64,000 nt of DNA from Lysobacteraceae bacterium. Lineage in GTDB: Bacteria; Pseudomonadota; Gammaproteobacteria; Nevskiales; Nevskiaceae. Below are positions 38,081 to 48,027 of this stretch, piece after piece. Every line of letters starts with the position of its first letter. The stretch's first letter is position 1. Made by a program: the position numbers and the translations under genes. The notes beneath the pieces were generated by a model, which saw nothing but the letters and a program-made list of their open reading frames with translations, was not told the DNA's origin and ran no database searches. The stretch covers positions 1-64,000 of the forward strand of contig PNMW01000059.1 of NCBI GenBank assembly GCA_013823855.1, given 5' to 3'.

Positions 38081-38662
38081 ATGATGCTGATTTCATTAAT
38101 TTTTATCCATTTTTCCGGAGCGGCGGGAAGCAGTCTTCGGTGTGGTTCGCGAATCGTGTCGGTCGAGGATTCCATGGCGCGCGTGCAGGCTGCCTGCGGC
38201 GAACCGGCGCTGCGAGACCCGCAGCCGCTATTCGACCTGCGTCAGGGTCGCGTGTTCAATGACATCGAGATATGGACCTATAACTTCGGCACCAGGCAGC
38301 TGCTGCGGCTGCTGCGCTTCCGCGGCGGGCGGCTGGTGGCGATCGATACCGAAGGCTATGGCTTCACGCCACCGGCGCAACCGCGCTGCACGCCATTCGA
38401 CCTGGTTGGCGGGCTGTCGAAGTACCGCCTGCTGGCGCGCTGCGGCGCCCCGGCGGAGCAGCGCGGCATCAGCCTGCTGAGCCCGGTCATCCGCGGCGAC
38501 GGCCGGCGCCACCTGCCGCTGCCGGATTCGCTGGTGACGCCGGTGTACCGCGAGGAATGGACCTACAACTTCGGGTCCCGCTCGCTGCTGCGAAGGGTGG
38601 TGCTGGAGAACGGCATCGTCGTCGACATCGAGGACGACGGTCGCGGCTACGATGTGCGCTGA
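38081..38662 (+). CDS. DUF2845-like protein (two repeats)
   Basis: SSLRCGSRIVSVEDSMARVQAACGEP; repeated EIWTYNFGTRQLLRLLRF / EEWTYNFGSRSLLRRVVL. Confidence 0.75.
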   Translation: MMLISLIFIHFSGAAGSSLRCGSRIVSVEDSMARVQAACGEPALRDPQPLFDLRQGRVFNDIEIWTYNFGTRQLLRLLRFRGGRLVAIDTEGYGFTPPAQPRCTPFDLVGGLSKYRLLARCGAPAEQRGISLLSPVIRGDGRRHLPLPDSLVTPVYREEWTYNFGSRSLLRRVVLENGIVVDIEDDGRGYDVR

Positions 38663-38707
38663 CGCCGTTACGGCGTCATTCCATTTCCCGCTGGCCACCG
38701 ATCGACG

Positions 38708-39079
38708 ATGACTCCGAAACTGATGCTGATGCTGGGTGCGCTGTACGGTTTTGTCGGCGTGGCCTTCGGTGCCTTCGGCGCCCATGCGCTGCGCGCGCGG
38801 CTGACGCCGGAATTGCTCGCGGTCTGGCGCACCGGCGTCGAATACCAGTTCTGGCATGCGTTGGCGCTGATCGCGATCGGACTGCTGGCGCTGTCGCGTC
38901 CGGGCCCGCTGCTCAACGCCGCCGGCTGGAGTTTCGCGATCGGCGTGCTGCTGTTTTCCGGAAGCCTTTACGCGCTCGCCTTGAGCGGCGTGCGCGGTCT
39001 GGGCGCGGTGACGCCGCTCGGCGGCCTGCTGTTCCTGATCGGCTGGGCGTCGCTGCTGGTGCACGCCGCGCGGAGCTGA
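38708..39079 (+). CDS. DUF423 family membrane protein
   Basis: MTPKLMLMLGALYGFVGVAFGAFGAHALRARLTPELLAVWRTGVEYQFWHALALIAIGLLAL. Confidence 0.92.
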   Translation: MTPKLMLMLGALYGFVGVAFGAFGAHALRARLTPELLAVWRTGVEYQFWHALALIAIGLLALSRPGPLLNAAGWSFAIGVLLFSGSLYALALSGVRGLGAVTPLGGLLFLIGWASLLVHAARS

Positions 39080-39128
39080 GGCACGCTGCCGGTACACTGC
39101 GCCGCCGCCCCGCCATCGAGTCACCGCC

Positions 39129-39428
39129 ATGAAGCACTTCCTGGTCGAAAGCACCTATCTCGTCCCGCCCGCCGCGCTGGAAGCGGTACGCGGCGCCCAT
39201 CGCGTGTACCTGCAGGCCGGCATCGACCAGGGCATCGTGCTGTGCGCCGGGCCGCAGGCCTCCGGCATCGGAGGTGTGGTCCTGGTGCGCGGCGATTCCC
39301 AGGCGACGATCGAGACGTTCTTCGCGTCCGATCCCTTCGTCCGCGAAGGCTGTGCCACCTACCGCTATGTCGAGTTCAAGCCGGTGCTCCACGCCCCGTT
39401 GCTGGCCGACTGGACCGGCCAGGCCTGA
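39129..39428 (+). CDS. YciI family protein
   Basis: MKHFLVESTYLVPPAALEAVRGAHRVYLQAGIDQGIVLCAGPQ ... FFASDPFVREGCATYRYVEFKPV. Confidence 0.88.
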   Translation: MKHFLVESTYLVPPAALEAVRGAHRVYLQAGIDQGIVLCAGPQASGIGGVVLVRGDSQATIETFFASDPFVREGCATYRYVEFKPVLHAPLLADWTGQA

Positions 39429-39933
39429 TTCCCACGTTGCCGGCGACGCTCGGTCGCCGCGATCGGGAATCGTGATGTCGACGCCGATGCCGCGTCGGTG
39501 GCCGCCGAGCCGCAGCGCAGGACGTCCGGCGTGCAGCGGCCATTCGGCGAGGCGAGCGGTGCAGCCCGCAACGCGGCCTGCAGCCGTGCCACTGCCGCCG
39601 GTGCGATCTGGCCCGGCTGTTCGCCCGCGTCGGCGACGGAGCGCTCGCCCAGAACGCGCACCGCGCCGTCTCCCCGCAGGCTGAGCCGATAGGACGGACA
39701 GCGGCCCAAGCAGCCGCTGCGTCTCGATTCCACCTCGAAATCCCCCCGGCGCGACGACGGCATCCGGCAACGCTGCCGCCGGTGTCGAGAGACGCGACGC
39801 CAGCGCCGGGTCTGGCCGCAGGGGTCTGGCTGGCCGGCGGCGAGGCAACGGCTGCGGCCGGAGGGGCGTGCGCCTTGCAGGCGGTCAGCCTGCAGATCAG
39901 GCCGAGGGTGAAGCTGCGGATCGATAGATTTCA
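39365..39933 (-). pseudogene. DUF6438-like protein, possibly frameshifted
   Basis: FEVESRRSGCLGRCPSYRLSLRGDGAVRVLGE matches the DUF6438 pattern. A signal-peptide-like stretch (SFTLGLICRLTACKAHAPPAAAVASPPA) lies in a different frame. Confidence 0.4.
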
Positions 39934-39969
39934 TGTTGCGAACCTCGTCGACTGCAGCCGTCCGGCGCA

Positions 39970-40003
39970 CAAAAAAATCCCGGGGAGCCGAAGCTCCCCG
40001 GGA
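39970..40003 (-). terminator. Rho-independent terminator for the M36 peptidase gene
   Basis: Inverted repeat tcccggggagc...gctccccggga with T-run on the minus strand. Confidence 0.85.
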
Positions 40004-40028
40004 TGATCAGCGAACGATTTGCGGCGGA

Positions 40029-43000
40029 TTACTTGCCGATGCGGCGGCGACGCAGCCAGACAGCCACCAGGCCCGGCAGCAGCATCAGGAAGCCGAACGA
40101 GCCACCGGCCGGAATCGTCGCGTTGACGGTGACGAAGTCTTCCGAGACGGCACCTGACTGCGAGTCGGTCACCCGCAGCCGGAACACGTAGGCACTCGCT
40201 TCGCCGGTCTTGAAGCTCGGCGTTGCGGTGCTGGCACCGGTCAGCGTGATGGTCGGACCGCTGGTCTGCGCCCAGGCGTAGCTCAGCGTGCTGCCTGGCG
40301 CTGGCGCGCTGGATCCGCGGCCATCGAGCTGCACATCGCGGAACGGCCGAGTCGTCTGGTCCGGCCCGGCATTGGCGATCGGCGCCGCGATCACGGTCAG
40401 CGTGACCGAATCGGTGCTGGAGACGGCGCGCTCGTCGGTAACGGTCAGGCTGAAGCTGTACTCGCCGAGCGAGGTCGGGGTGAACGTAGCGGTTGCCGTA
40501 TCGGCATCGGTCAGTTCGACTTCCGGACCACCGGTCTGCACCCAGGCATAGCTCACGACCCCGACGTCGTCCGAGGATTCCGTACCGTCGAGCGTTGCCT
40601 CGCGACCTGCAGCGACGATGCTGTCATCGCCCGCCACCGCAACTGGCGCGGCATTGTCGGCAACGCCATCCTCGGCGACCACGGCGCTGAACGGCGCCAC
40701 CGTCACCCCGGTGAACGACACGTTGTCGATCGACCAGCCGAACTCGCCGGTGTTGACGTCCGACAGCATGCGGAAGCGCAGCCGGACCGTCTTGCCGGCA
40801 AAGCTGTCAGGCAAGGTCAGCGTGACCGGCTCGAGAAAGCCGTCGTTGGCACCGAAGTTGTCGCCGACGAAGCCGGTGGCCGGCGTGTCGGAACCGAACG
40901 GTGCGAAGCTGCCGTCTTCCGACAGTGCCAGCACCAGGCCGTTGTAGCCGCCACCCGAGGTGAAGGTGCCGCCGGCCGCGACCACATCCTGCCAGGTCGC
41001 ACCACCGTCGCTGGTGATCTCGATGACGGCGCCGTCGTAGCCGACCGGCGTGCCATCTTCTGCGAAGCCGGCGAACTCGAACTGGAAGTAGTGCTCGAAG
41101 CTCATCGTGAACGGACCGCTGCCCGTCGCGGTGGGGGCTTCCGCCGCGGCTACGATCAGCGGCGGCGTGGTCAGGCGGGCATCGGCAGGCGAACCGTTGT
41201 CCGGAATCGACCAGATGTTGCCCGACTCGAACAGGAACGGCGGCGGATTGCCATCGACGATCTGCCAGTTCTCGCCCTGGCCGATCAGCGTACGGCCCCA
41301 GTCGAGGCTCGACGCTTGCGGCTGTTCGAGATCATCCGCTTCGCGCTGGTTCAGTGCGATGTCGTAGTTGACGTCGAGGGCGATGACCTGCGAGCCCGGT
41401 TCGAAGACCGACGTCGGCGCTTCGCCGGCATCCGGGAAGTCGAGCGTCAGGTTCACCCGCTGTGCCGTGGTCGTCGCCGAAACCAGCTTGACTTCGATGG
41501 TACCGGTGGCCGTCCCGCCAATCGGGATCGGCCCCGGGAAGGTGATGGTGCCGGTTGCCGAGCCCGGCACCGGCGTTTCTGCCGTGCGGTCCGCAGTGGT
41601 CTGGAACAGCACATCGCCATCGGCACTGACCGTTGCTGTCACGGCATCGGTGATCTCCGCCGTGCCGTTGTTGACCAGCGACACGCTCAGCAGCGCGGTT
41701 TCACCCGGATCAAGCACGCCATCGTTGTCGATGAAGCCCACGGCACCGTCGAAGAACGTGAAGTCCAGCGACGCATCGGTCACCGACAGGTTGCCCGCGA
41801 AGACGGTGAAGTCCTCGACTGCGCGCGGGTTCTGGTTGGTGGCGCTGTTGCGATCCGGCGCGATGGCACCGGCGCCCATGCCGCGCTTCGCGAACGCCGC
41901 AGCGGCCAGCTCGTAGTCGGTGGCATCGGTGGCCAGCGCGGCGGCGAGGATGGCATCGCGTGCCTCCAGCAGCGTCGGCGCGTTCGGCGTCATCTTCAGG
42001 CCGGCGATCACGTAGTCCTTCATCCGCTCCTGGGCCTGAACGAAACTGTAGCGCGGATCGTTCAGCAGGCTGGCGTAGAGCTCCCAGAGCGTGTTGGCCC
42101 AGATTTCACCGGTGTTGTGAACTTCCGAGTTGGCACCGAAGTTCAGGAACGGCGCAACGCCGGTCGGCAGCGCGACGCCGTCGGAGATGTGCTTGAAGGT
42201 GAATGGGAACAGGCTGAAGCTGGTCGAGTACGGGGCGCGGCGAATGCCGTAGTAGGAATCAGCCGTCGCGTAGACACCCTGCGGGTAGGCCCCCTCGAAG
42301 TTGGCGTTGCCCGGCGCGTTGCGGTCTTCCGGACGCACCGTCAGCATCATCGCCGAGAAGTCGGCCCAGCCTTCGCCCATGCCACGACCCTGCTGGTTCG
42401 ACAGACCCGCAGCATTGCCGACCAGACGATTCGACGTGTAGTGGAACCATTCGTGGGCAATGATCTGTGTGTCGAGCGTGCCGTCGATGTCGGTCGACGC
42501 GCCACGACGCAGCCGTGCCGTGGTCGGCAGCGCCGCCAGAATCGCAGCGCCGTCGGCCTGCGAGACCGACAGCGTGCCGATGGTGATCGCCGGGTCGGCG
42601 CCGCCGAGGCCGGGTGCCGCGCCAGCCTGATTGTTGGCGATGATCACCCCGGTGGCTCCGGCATCCTGGGCGAACTTGACCTTCACCACGAAGCCGCAGG
42701 TACCGCGATTGATGATCGCGATATTGCCGGCGATAGCCGCCGCATTGCTCAGTGCCGTACAACCGTCGGCCGGCTCCGACGCCACGACCGGGCCGCTGAC
42801 ATCGAAAATCTGCGCGCCGAACCCTGCGGTGTTGAACGCCAGCGATCCGACCGGTGCCGACACCGTCAGTTCACCGTTGACCGGGCCGTCGAACAAGTAC
42901 ATCTGCTGCCGCGGCGAGGCGCCGTCCGCCGGGGTGCGCTGGTTGGCGTTGTTGCGGCCACTGAAGTCCTGCCCCTCGGCCAGCAGCAGGTCACCTTCTT

Positions 43001-44447
43001 CGCCGCCGCGTCCGTAGTTGTCGGTCTGGGCATTGCCGGCGGCTTCATTGAAGCCGTTGTCGTACCACCAGTCGTGCAGCCAGTTGTTGATGTAGAACAG
43101 GTGGGTCGCCGCGTGCTGGCGCTGCGTCGTCGTCGTCGGGTTGGCGTCCGGCGTGTACGGGTAGGAGAAGGTGTTGGCGGCGTTGACCGTGCCGCGCTGA
43201 TCGTCGGTGTCCGGCGTGAAGCCGTCGACGCGATCATCCGGATTGGTGCCAGGCGGGCGGACGCCACCGTCGACGAGGTCGAGATAGGCATCGACGTTGT
43301 TGCCGAGCGTGGTCGTGGCGTCGTCGGCCAGCCAGGGATCGCCGGTCGAGATCGGACCGCTTTCCAGCGTCACCAGATTCGGCGTCGCGGCGATGCGCGG
43401 CAGTTTCTGGTTCTGCGTGCCCGGTGCCGGGTACGGTGCGGTGTCGTTGCCGATCGGGGTGTCGAACGGCTGGTTGATGCCGTTCGCGTCGGCGAAGACG
43501 CGATAGTTGAACGCGGCATCTTCCGACAGGTTCTTGCGGAACAGCACGGCGCCGTCGGTTGCCGACACCACGTAGCTGTAACCGTAATCGTCGACCAGAT
43601 CGACCGAGCGGCCGCTGACTTCGACGTACCAGGCCGAGCTGAGCTTGCCTTCGTTGTAGTACCAGACCTTCTTCGCCCGTGGCGTTCCGTAGGCGCGGAT
43701 CTCGTCATGCTGGCCGCCGATGGCGAACTGGGTGTAGTCGCCCTTCTGCGTCTTCGCCGTGAACAGCGACGGCGAGGTCCTCTGGCCGGTGATGTCGGAG
43801 AACGCTCGTGCGAGCGCCTGTTCGGCGCTCAGCGAGAACGCGCCGCGTGCCGAAGTCACCGGGCCGTTCTTCGAGGTCCTCTCGAAGGCGCTGGACGGCG
43901 CGAAGTAGCCGGAGGTCGCGACCAGCTTCATGTCGCGGCCCATCAGCACGTTCAGATTCTGGCCGAACACTTCGATGCCGTCGTGATACTGGCGGAAGCG
44001 GGCGATGATCGGGCCGCGACCGACGTCGTGGACATCGACCATGCGGGCGTCGGCAACCGTGGCCTTCGACAGCTTGAGCGGACCCGCCTGCTTCAGCAGG
44101 TAATCGCGGGCGGCTGTTTCAGCGAGCTTCTGGCGCTTGACCGGTGCCAGCAGGGCGGTCGGCGTGCGGGCATCGGCCCACAGGAAGGTGGTGGCGTCGA
44201 GCTTGGCGTCGTAGATCGACTTGATGCCGGCGCGCGTCGAGCCCGCGGCGCTGGATACGGAGACCGAACCCTTGCGGCTCGCTGCATTGCGCAGTTGCGC
44301 TGTCGACTTGCGCTTGGCGACAACGCCGTTGTTGCCGTTGCGCGACGAGGCGCTGAGCGCCGCGTCGTAATTGGCCGGCGCTTGCGCCGCGAGTGCGCTG
44401 GACGCACCCAGGGCTGCAGCGATCAGCCCGATCGCATATTTCTTCAT
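40029..44447 (-). CDS. M36 (fungalysin)-family metallopeptidase with PA and PKD-like domains and GlyGly-CTERM-like tail
   Basis: Signal peptide MKKYAIGLIAAALGASSALA; zinc site IIAHEWFHYTSNRL; PA-like insert (IAIINRGTCGFVVKVKFAQDAGATGVIIANN); PKD-like repeats; C-terminus GGSFGFLMLLPGLVAVWLRRRRIGK. Confidence 0.92.
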   Translation of the reverse strand: MKKYAIGLIAAALGASSALAAQAPANYDAALSASSRNGNNGVVAKRKSTAQLRNAASRKGSVSVSSAAGSTRAGIKSIYDAKLDATTFLWADARTPTALLAPVKRQKLAETAARDYLLKQAGPLKLSKATVADARMVDVHDVGRGPIIARFRQYHDGIEVFGQNLNVLMGRDMKLVATSGYFAPSSAFERTSKNGPVTSARGAFSLSAEQALARAFSDITGQRTSPSLFTAKTQKGDYTQFAIGGQHDEIRAYGTPRAKKVWYYNEGKLSSAWYVEVSGRSVDLVDDYGYSYVVSATDGAVLFRKNLSEDAAFNYRVFADANGINQPFDTPIGNDTAPYPAPGTQNQKLPRIAATPNLVTLESGPISTGDPWLADDATTTLGNNVDAYLDLVDGGVRPPGTNPDDRVDGFTPDTDDQRGTVNAANTFSYPYTPDANPTTTTQRQHAATHLFYINNWLHDWWYDNGFNEAAGNAQTDNYGRGGEEGDLLLAEGQDFSGRNNANQRTPADGASPRQQMYLFDGPVNGELTVSAPVGSLAFNTAGFGAQIFDVSGPVVASEPADGCTALSNAAAIAGNIAIINRGTCGFVVKVKFAQDAGATGVIIANNQAGAAPGLGGADPAITIGTLSVSQADGAAILAALPTTARLRRGASTDIDGTLDTQIIAHEWFHYTSNRLVGNAAGLSNQQGRGMGEGWADFSAMMLTVRPEDRNAPGNANFEGAYPQGVYATADSYYGIRRAPYSTSFSLFPFTFKHISDGVALPTGVAPFLNFGANSEVHNTGEIWANTLWELYASLLNDPRYSFVQAQERMKDYVIAGLKMTPNAPTLLEARDAILAAALATDATDYELAAAAFAKRGMGAGAIAPDRNSATNQNPRAVEDFTVFAGNLSVTDASLDFTFFDGAVGFIDNDGVLDPGETALLSVSLVNNGTAEITDAVTATVSADGDVLFQTTADRTAETPVPGSATGTITFPGPIPIGGTATGTIEVKLVSATTTAQRVNLTLDFPDAGEAPTSVFEPGSQVIALDVNYDIALNQREADDLEQPQASSLDWGRTLIGQGENWQIVDGNPPPFLFESGNIWSIPDNGSPADARLTTPPLIVAAAEAPTATGSGPFTMSFEHYFQFEFAGFAEDGTPVGYDGAVIEITSDGGATWQDVVAAGGTFTSGGGYNGLVLALSEDGSFAPFGSDTPATGFVGDNFGANDGFLEPVTLTLPDSFAGKTVRLRFRMLSDVNTGEFGWSIDNVSFTGVTVAPFSAVVAEDGVADNAAPVAVAGDDSIVAAGREATLDGTESSDDVGVVSYAWVQTGGPEVELTDADTATATFTPTSLGEYSFSLTVTDERAVSSTDSVTLTVIAAPIANAGPDQTTRPFRDVQLDGRGSSAPAPGSTLSYAWAQTSGPTITLTGASTATPSFKTGEASAYVFRLRVTDSQSGAVSEDFVTVNATIPAGGSFGFLMLLPGLVAVWLRRRRIGK

Positions 44448-44822
44448 GGTTGGACCCACTCCCGGATAGGTATTTGCGAATTCCCCGGCCGTCGCAGCAG
44501 CGACCTTGATGGAAGGACCCAGGCGACGGACGTTCGATTTGTCGGTGACTCGGCGAGATGGCAAGAATCGAGCCGTTGTCCGTGTCGTCGACTTTCACTG
44601 CTGGACCGAGAATAGGCCGCTTGTCTGCTCGAAGCAAACGCTTGATTCAGGGCGAATTTCTGCTGCATCGCAACAGTTGAGGGGGCGCCAAGACGGGTAT
44701 TTGCGCCCGCTGGACGAGGTCGTTCGCGCCGTGTTGGTGCCCGATGAACAGGGGTGTGCACGCGGATGGTCGCGGCCTGAGCCGAACGAGTCGCGCCTGC
44801 AATATGACAGGCGGTCGGCGGC

Positions 44823-45830
44823 TCAGTGAGCGGCGCCGCTGACAGCGGCGGCGCCACGCAGCAGGCGCTGGTTGTAGCGGGCGATCTGGGCGATCGCCGG
44901 AAAGCGGAAGCCGCCCGAGGCGGCCAGTGGCGCGGTCGCCGCAGCAAGTACCAGGCTCAGGTGCACGGTGTCGTCCTGGATCGCATCGCCGAGCAGCGGG
45001 TTGGGCGCTCGCCGCAGGCCGTCGAGCACGTCGAGCAGCGCGCGGATTCTGGCCAGCGCGTGGTCACGGGTGGTGTCGTCGCCGTGGATCGTGGCCCGCA
45101 CGGCCACGGCGGCCGCTTCCAGTGGATGGGTGTCCTCGGTGATCACGGCGGTGATCCGCCCGCCTTCGGTCAAGGTGGCGACCGGCTTCTCGCCGCGCGC
45201 GGTTTCGGGCGTGCGGGCGAGACTGACGTAATGCATGAAGTAATCGTGGAAGCGATCCGGACGAATCACCCGGATCGGCTCCGGCGCCGATTCGCCTTGA
45301 TCGAGCAGCACCGCGCAGGCGTCGAGGTGCAGGATGATCGAGCGCATCTCGATCAGGGCGCGACTGCCTGCGGGGGCGTTCTCTTCGCCGAGCGCCACAT
45401 AGAAGCGCTGGATCGCCTGCGACAGCGGCACGTGGATGGCGTCCGGGGATTGTTCGGCAATCGCCATCTGCCGGGTCAGTCGCTCGGCCTGGTTCTTCAG
45501 CGCCGGCAGCTGTGCGCGGGCTTCCGGCAGGAAGCTGGCGATGGCGTCGCCCGCGGCATCCAGTGCCAGGGCCTCGTCCGGCGGCGGTTCGTCGAAGACC
45601 AGCCGGTGATGGGCGGCGAGGGTCGCCCGCGCGAAGACCAGCGGCACCGCGCCGCGGATACGGGCGCTGCGGACCGCATCGATCACCAGCGGCCACGCTT
45701 CGTCGATGGCTTCGCTGCCGTCGAACAGGAAGCCGTCCAGGTCTTCGTAGAGCTGGCGGATCAGCTGCTCGGAGAAGTCGTGGGGATGCGGCGGTTCGCC
45801 GGCAGCGGCCGGATCGTGGGCACTGACCAT
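44823..45830 (-). CDS. Hypothetical protein
   Basis: ORF from MVSAHDPAAAGEPPHPHDFSEQLIRQLYEDLDGF. The supplied 996-aa ORF extends spuriously upstream through neighbouring genes. Confidence 0.65.
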   Translation of the reverse strand: MVSAHDPAAAGEPPHPHDFSEQLIRQLYEDLDGFLFDGSEAIDEAWPLVIDAVRSARIRGAVPLVFARATLAAHHRLVFDEPPPDEALALDAAGDAIASFLPEARAQLPALKNQAERLTRQMAIAEQSPDAIHVPLSQAIQRFYVALGEENAPAGSRALIEMRSIILHLDACAVLLDQGESAPEPIRVIRPDRFHDYFMHYVSLARTPETARGEKPVATLTEGGRITAVITEDTHPLEAAAVAVRATIHGDDTTRDHALARIRALLDVLDGLRRAPNPLLGDAIQDDTVHLSLVLAAATAPLAASGGFRFPAIAQIARYNQRLLRGAAAVSGAAH

Positions 45831-45868
45831 GGGGATCGAAGGGTGCGAAGGGAAAACCGAGGGCGACG

Positions 45869-46894
45869 TCAGATCAGTCGCAGGCGCGACAGCTCTTCCT
45901 TGTAGTAGGCGTAAAAGATCGGCGCCGCGATGAGGCCGCTGATCCCGAACGCGGCTTCCATCGCCATCATCGCGATCAGCAGTTCCCAGGCGCGGGAACG
46001 GATCTGCGAGCCGATGATGCGCGCGTTCAGGAAATACTCGAGCTTGTGGATGACCACCAGATAGGCCAGCGAGATGAAGGCCAGTTCGAGCGAATGGCCG
46101 ACGCTGACGGCGACGATCACGGTGTTCGAGATCAGGTTGCCGAGAATTGGTAGCAAGCCGGCCATCAGGGTCACCAGCACCAGGGTCTTGACCTGCGGCA
46201 GGTCGACACCGAACAGCGGCAGCGCGATGCCCAGGTAGAGCCAGGTGAACAGCGCGTTGATCGATGCGATCCAGGTCTGGGCGAAGACCACGCGCCGGAA
46301 CGACTCCGCCAGCCGTGCCGCCCGTTCGGCGATCGATCTCGACAACGGGCCGCGTACCCCGTTCGGGGTTGCCTCGCGCAGCGCCAGCATGGCGCCGACG
46401 ATCATGCCGATCAGGATGTGCGCGAGGCTGCGCCCGAACGACTTGCCGAAGCCTTGCACCGCCGCGCCATGCTCGCGCAGCCAGCCGACCAGATCGTGGC
46501 GCAGTGCCTCTGCATCGCTGGGCAGCGAACTCACGATCCATTCCGGCAGGCGGCCGCGCGAATTGTCGATGGCCTCGGCTAGGCGGACCAGCAGCGCCGG
46601 CAGGCTGTCCGTACCATTGCGCAGGAAGTTGCCCACCCCGAGCACCGCCGCCGTCAGCAGCCCGACGACAATCACCGCGAGCAGTGCCACGGCGACCAGC
46701 TTGGCCGACTCGCGGCCCAGCGCGGCAACGCGCAGCCGCGCCGCCAGCACATGCACGAGTTCGTAGACCAGCAGGCCGCCGATCAGCGCCGACAGCAAGT
46801 GCAGGTACAGGACCGCGACCATGGCGACGGCGGCAGCGGTGAGCGACAGGACATCGGCCCGAAGCAGGCGGACGCCGTTGGCAGTGGAATTCAT
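45869..46894 (-). CDS. AI-2E family transporter
   Basis: Multi-TM protein with typical TLVLVTLMAGLLPILGNLISNTVIVAVSVGHS segment. Confidence 0.88.
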   Translation of the reverse strand: MNSTANGVRLLRADVLSLTAAAVAMVAVLYLHLLSALIGGLLVYELVHVLAARLRVAALGRESAKLVAVALLAVIVVGLLTAAVLGVGNFLRNGTDSLPALLVRLAEAIDNSRGRLPEWIVSSLPSDAEALRHDLVGWLREHGAAVQGFGKSFGRSLAHILIGMIVGAMLALREATPNGVRGPLSRSIAERAARLAESFRRVVFAQTWIASINALFTWLYLGIALPLFGVDLPQVKTLVLVTLMAGLLPILGNLISNTVIVAVSVGHSLELAFISLAYLVVIHKLEYFLNARIIGSQIRSRAWELLIAMMAMEAAFGISGLIAAPIFYAYYKEELSRLRLI

Positions 46895-46965
46895 CGAGAC
46901 ATATTAATGGAGCATCCCCGTCGTCGTTCGGCGCACGCGGCGCGGCGATCGGCGAAAATGCCGGC

Positions 46966-47958
46966 ATGAGGATCGGCCCCCACTTGATCGAACCGGCGCT
47001 GGTACTGGCGCCGATGGCCGGCGTCACCGATCGGCCGTTCCGCATGCTGTGTCGACGGCTCGGCGCCGGACTGGCGGTGTCAGAGATGACCATTTCCGAT
47101 TCCCGGATGTGGAAGACCGAGAAGTCCCGAACCCGCATGGACCACGACGGCGAATCAGGGCCGGTATCGGTGCAGATCGCCGGCCACGATCCGCAGCTGC
47201 TGGCCGAGGCTGCGCGGCATAACGTCGGCCATGGCGCCGACATCATCGACATCAATATGGGCTGTCCGGCCAAGAAGGTCTGCAAGGTCGACGCCGGTTC
47301 GGCGCTTCTGCGCGACGAAGCACTGGTGGCCCGGATCTGCTCGGCGGTGACGGCTGCGGTGCCGGTGCCGGTGACCTTGAAGATCCGCACCGGCTGGTCT
47401 CGTGCGGAGCGCAATGGCGTGAGGATCGCTCGGATCGCCGAGGACTGCGGCATCGCCGCACTCGCCGTCCACGGGCGCAGCCGTGAGGATCGCTTCGAGG
47501 GCGAGGCCGAGTACGACACCATCGCTGCGATCAAGCAGACGGTGGCCATTCCGGTCATCGCCAACGGCGACATCCGTACGCCAGAACAGGCGCGCCGGGT
47601 CCTTGCGCTCACCGGTGCAGACGCTTTGATGATCGGGCGGGCGGCACAGGGGCGACCGTGGATATTCAGCGAGATCCAGCACTTCCTCGCGACTGGCGAG
47701 CATCTGCCGGCGCCTTCGCGGGCGTGGATCGGCGCCTTGCTGCTCGAGCATCTCGACGCGATGGCCGGTTTGTACGGCGAGGCACAGGGCGTGCGTATCG
47801 GCCGCAAGCACATCCGTTGGTACTGCGAGGACCATCCGGATGCCGGGGCGTTCTGGCCGACCGTCAGCGGCGAATCCTGCGGGCTCCGGCAGCGTCATGC
47901 CGTCGCGCGCTTCTTCGGCATCGAATGGTCGGCGGACGGATTGGCGGCTGCTGCCTGA
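46966..47958 (+). CDS. dusB: tRNA-dihydrouridine synthase (DusB-like)
   Basis: LVLAPMAGVTDRPFRMLCRRLGAGLAVSEM ... VQIAGHDPQLLAEAARHN ... IIDINMGCPAKKV ... ALMIGRAAQGRPWIF. Confidence 0.92.
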   Translation: MRIGPHLIEPALVLAPMAGVTDRPFRMLCRRLGAGLAVSEMTISDSRMWKTEKSRTRMDHDGESGPVSVQIAGHDPQLLAEAARHNVGHGADIIDINMGCPAKKVCKVDAGSALLRDEALVARICSAVTAAVPVPVTLKIRTGWSRAERNGVRIARIAEDCGIAALAVHGRSREDRFEGEAEYDTIAAIKQTVAIPVIANGDIRTPEQARRVLALTGADALMIGRAAQGRPWIFSEIQHFLATGEHLPAPSRAWIGALLLEHLDAMAGLYGEAQGVRIGRKHIRWYCEDHPDAGAFWPTVSGESCGLRQRHAVARFFGIEWSADGLAAAA

Positions 47959-47971
47959 GCGTGATCCCCAC

Positions 47972-48003
47972 AAAAAAGGCTCGGCATGTACAGTGCCGAG
48001 CCT
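47972..48003 (-). terminator. Rho-independent terminator of the histone-like gene
   Basis: aggctcggca-loop-tgccgagcct stem with A-run on + (T-run on -). Confidence 0.8.
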
Positions 48004-48027
48004 GACAACGCTGCCGCGACGACCTGA

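Noticed and set aside
41091-44615. 1174-aa + strand ORF
   Set aside because: Antisense shadow of the M36 peptidase gene; Arg/Gly/Ala-rich with no domain motifs.
45831-47813. Upstream extension of the 996-aa minus ORF (44823-47813)
   Set aside because: Overlaps the AI-2E transporter and dusB; the real gene starts near 45830.
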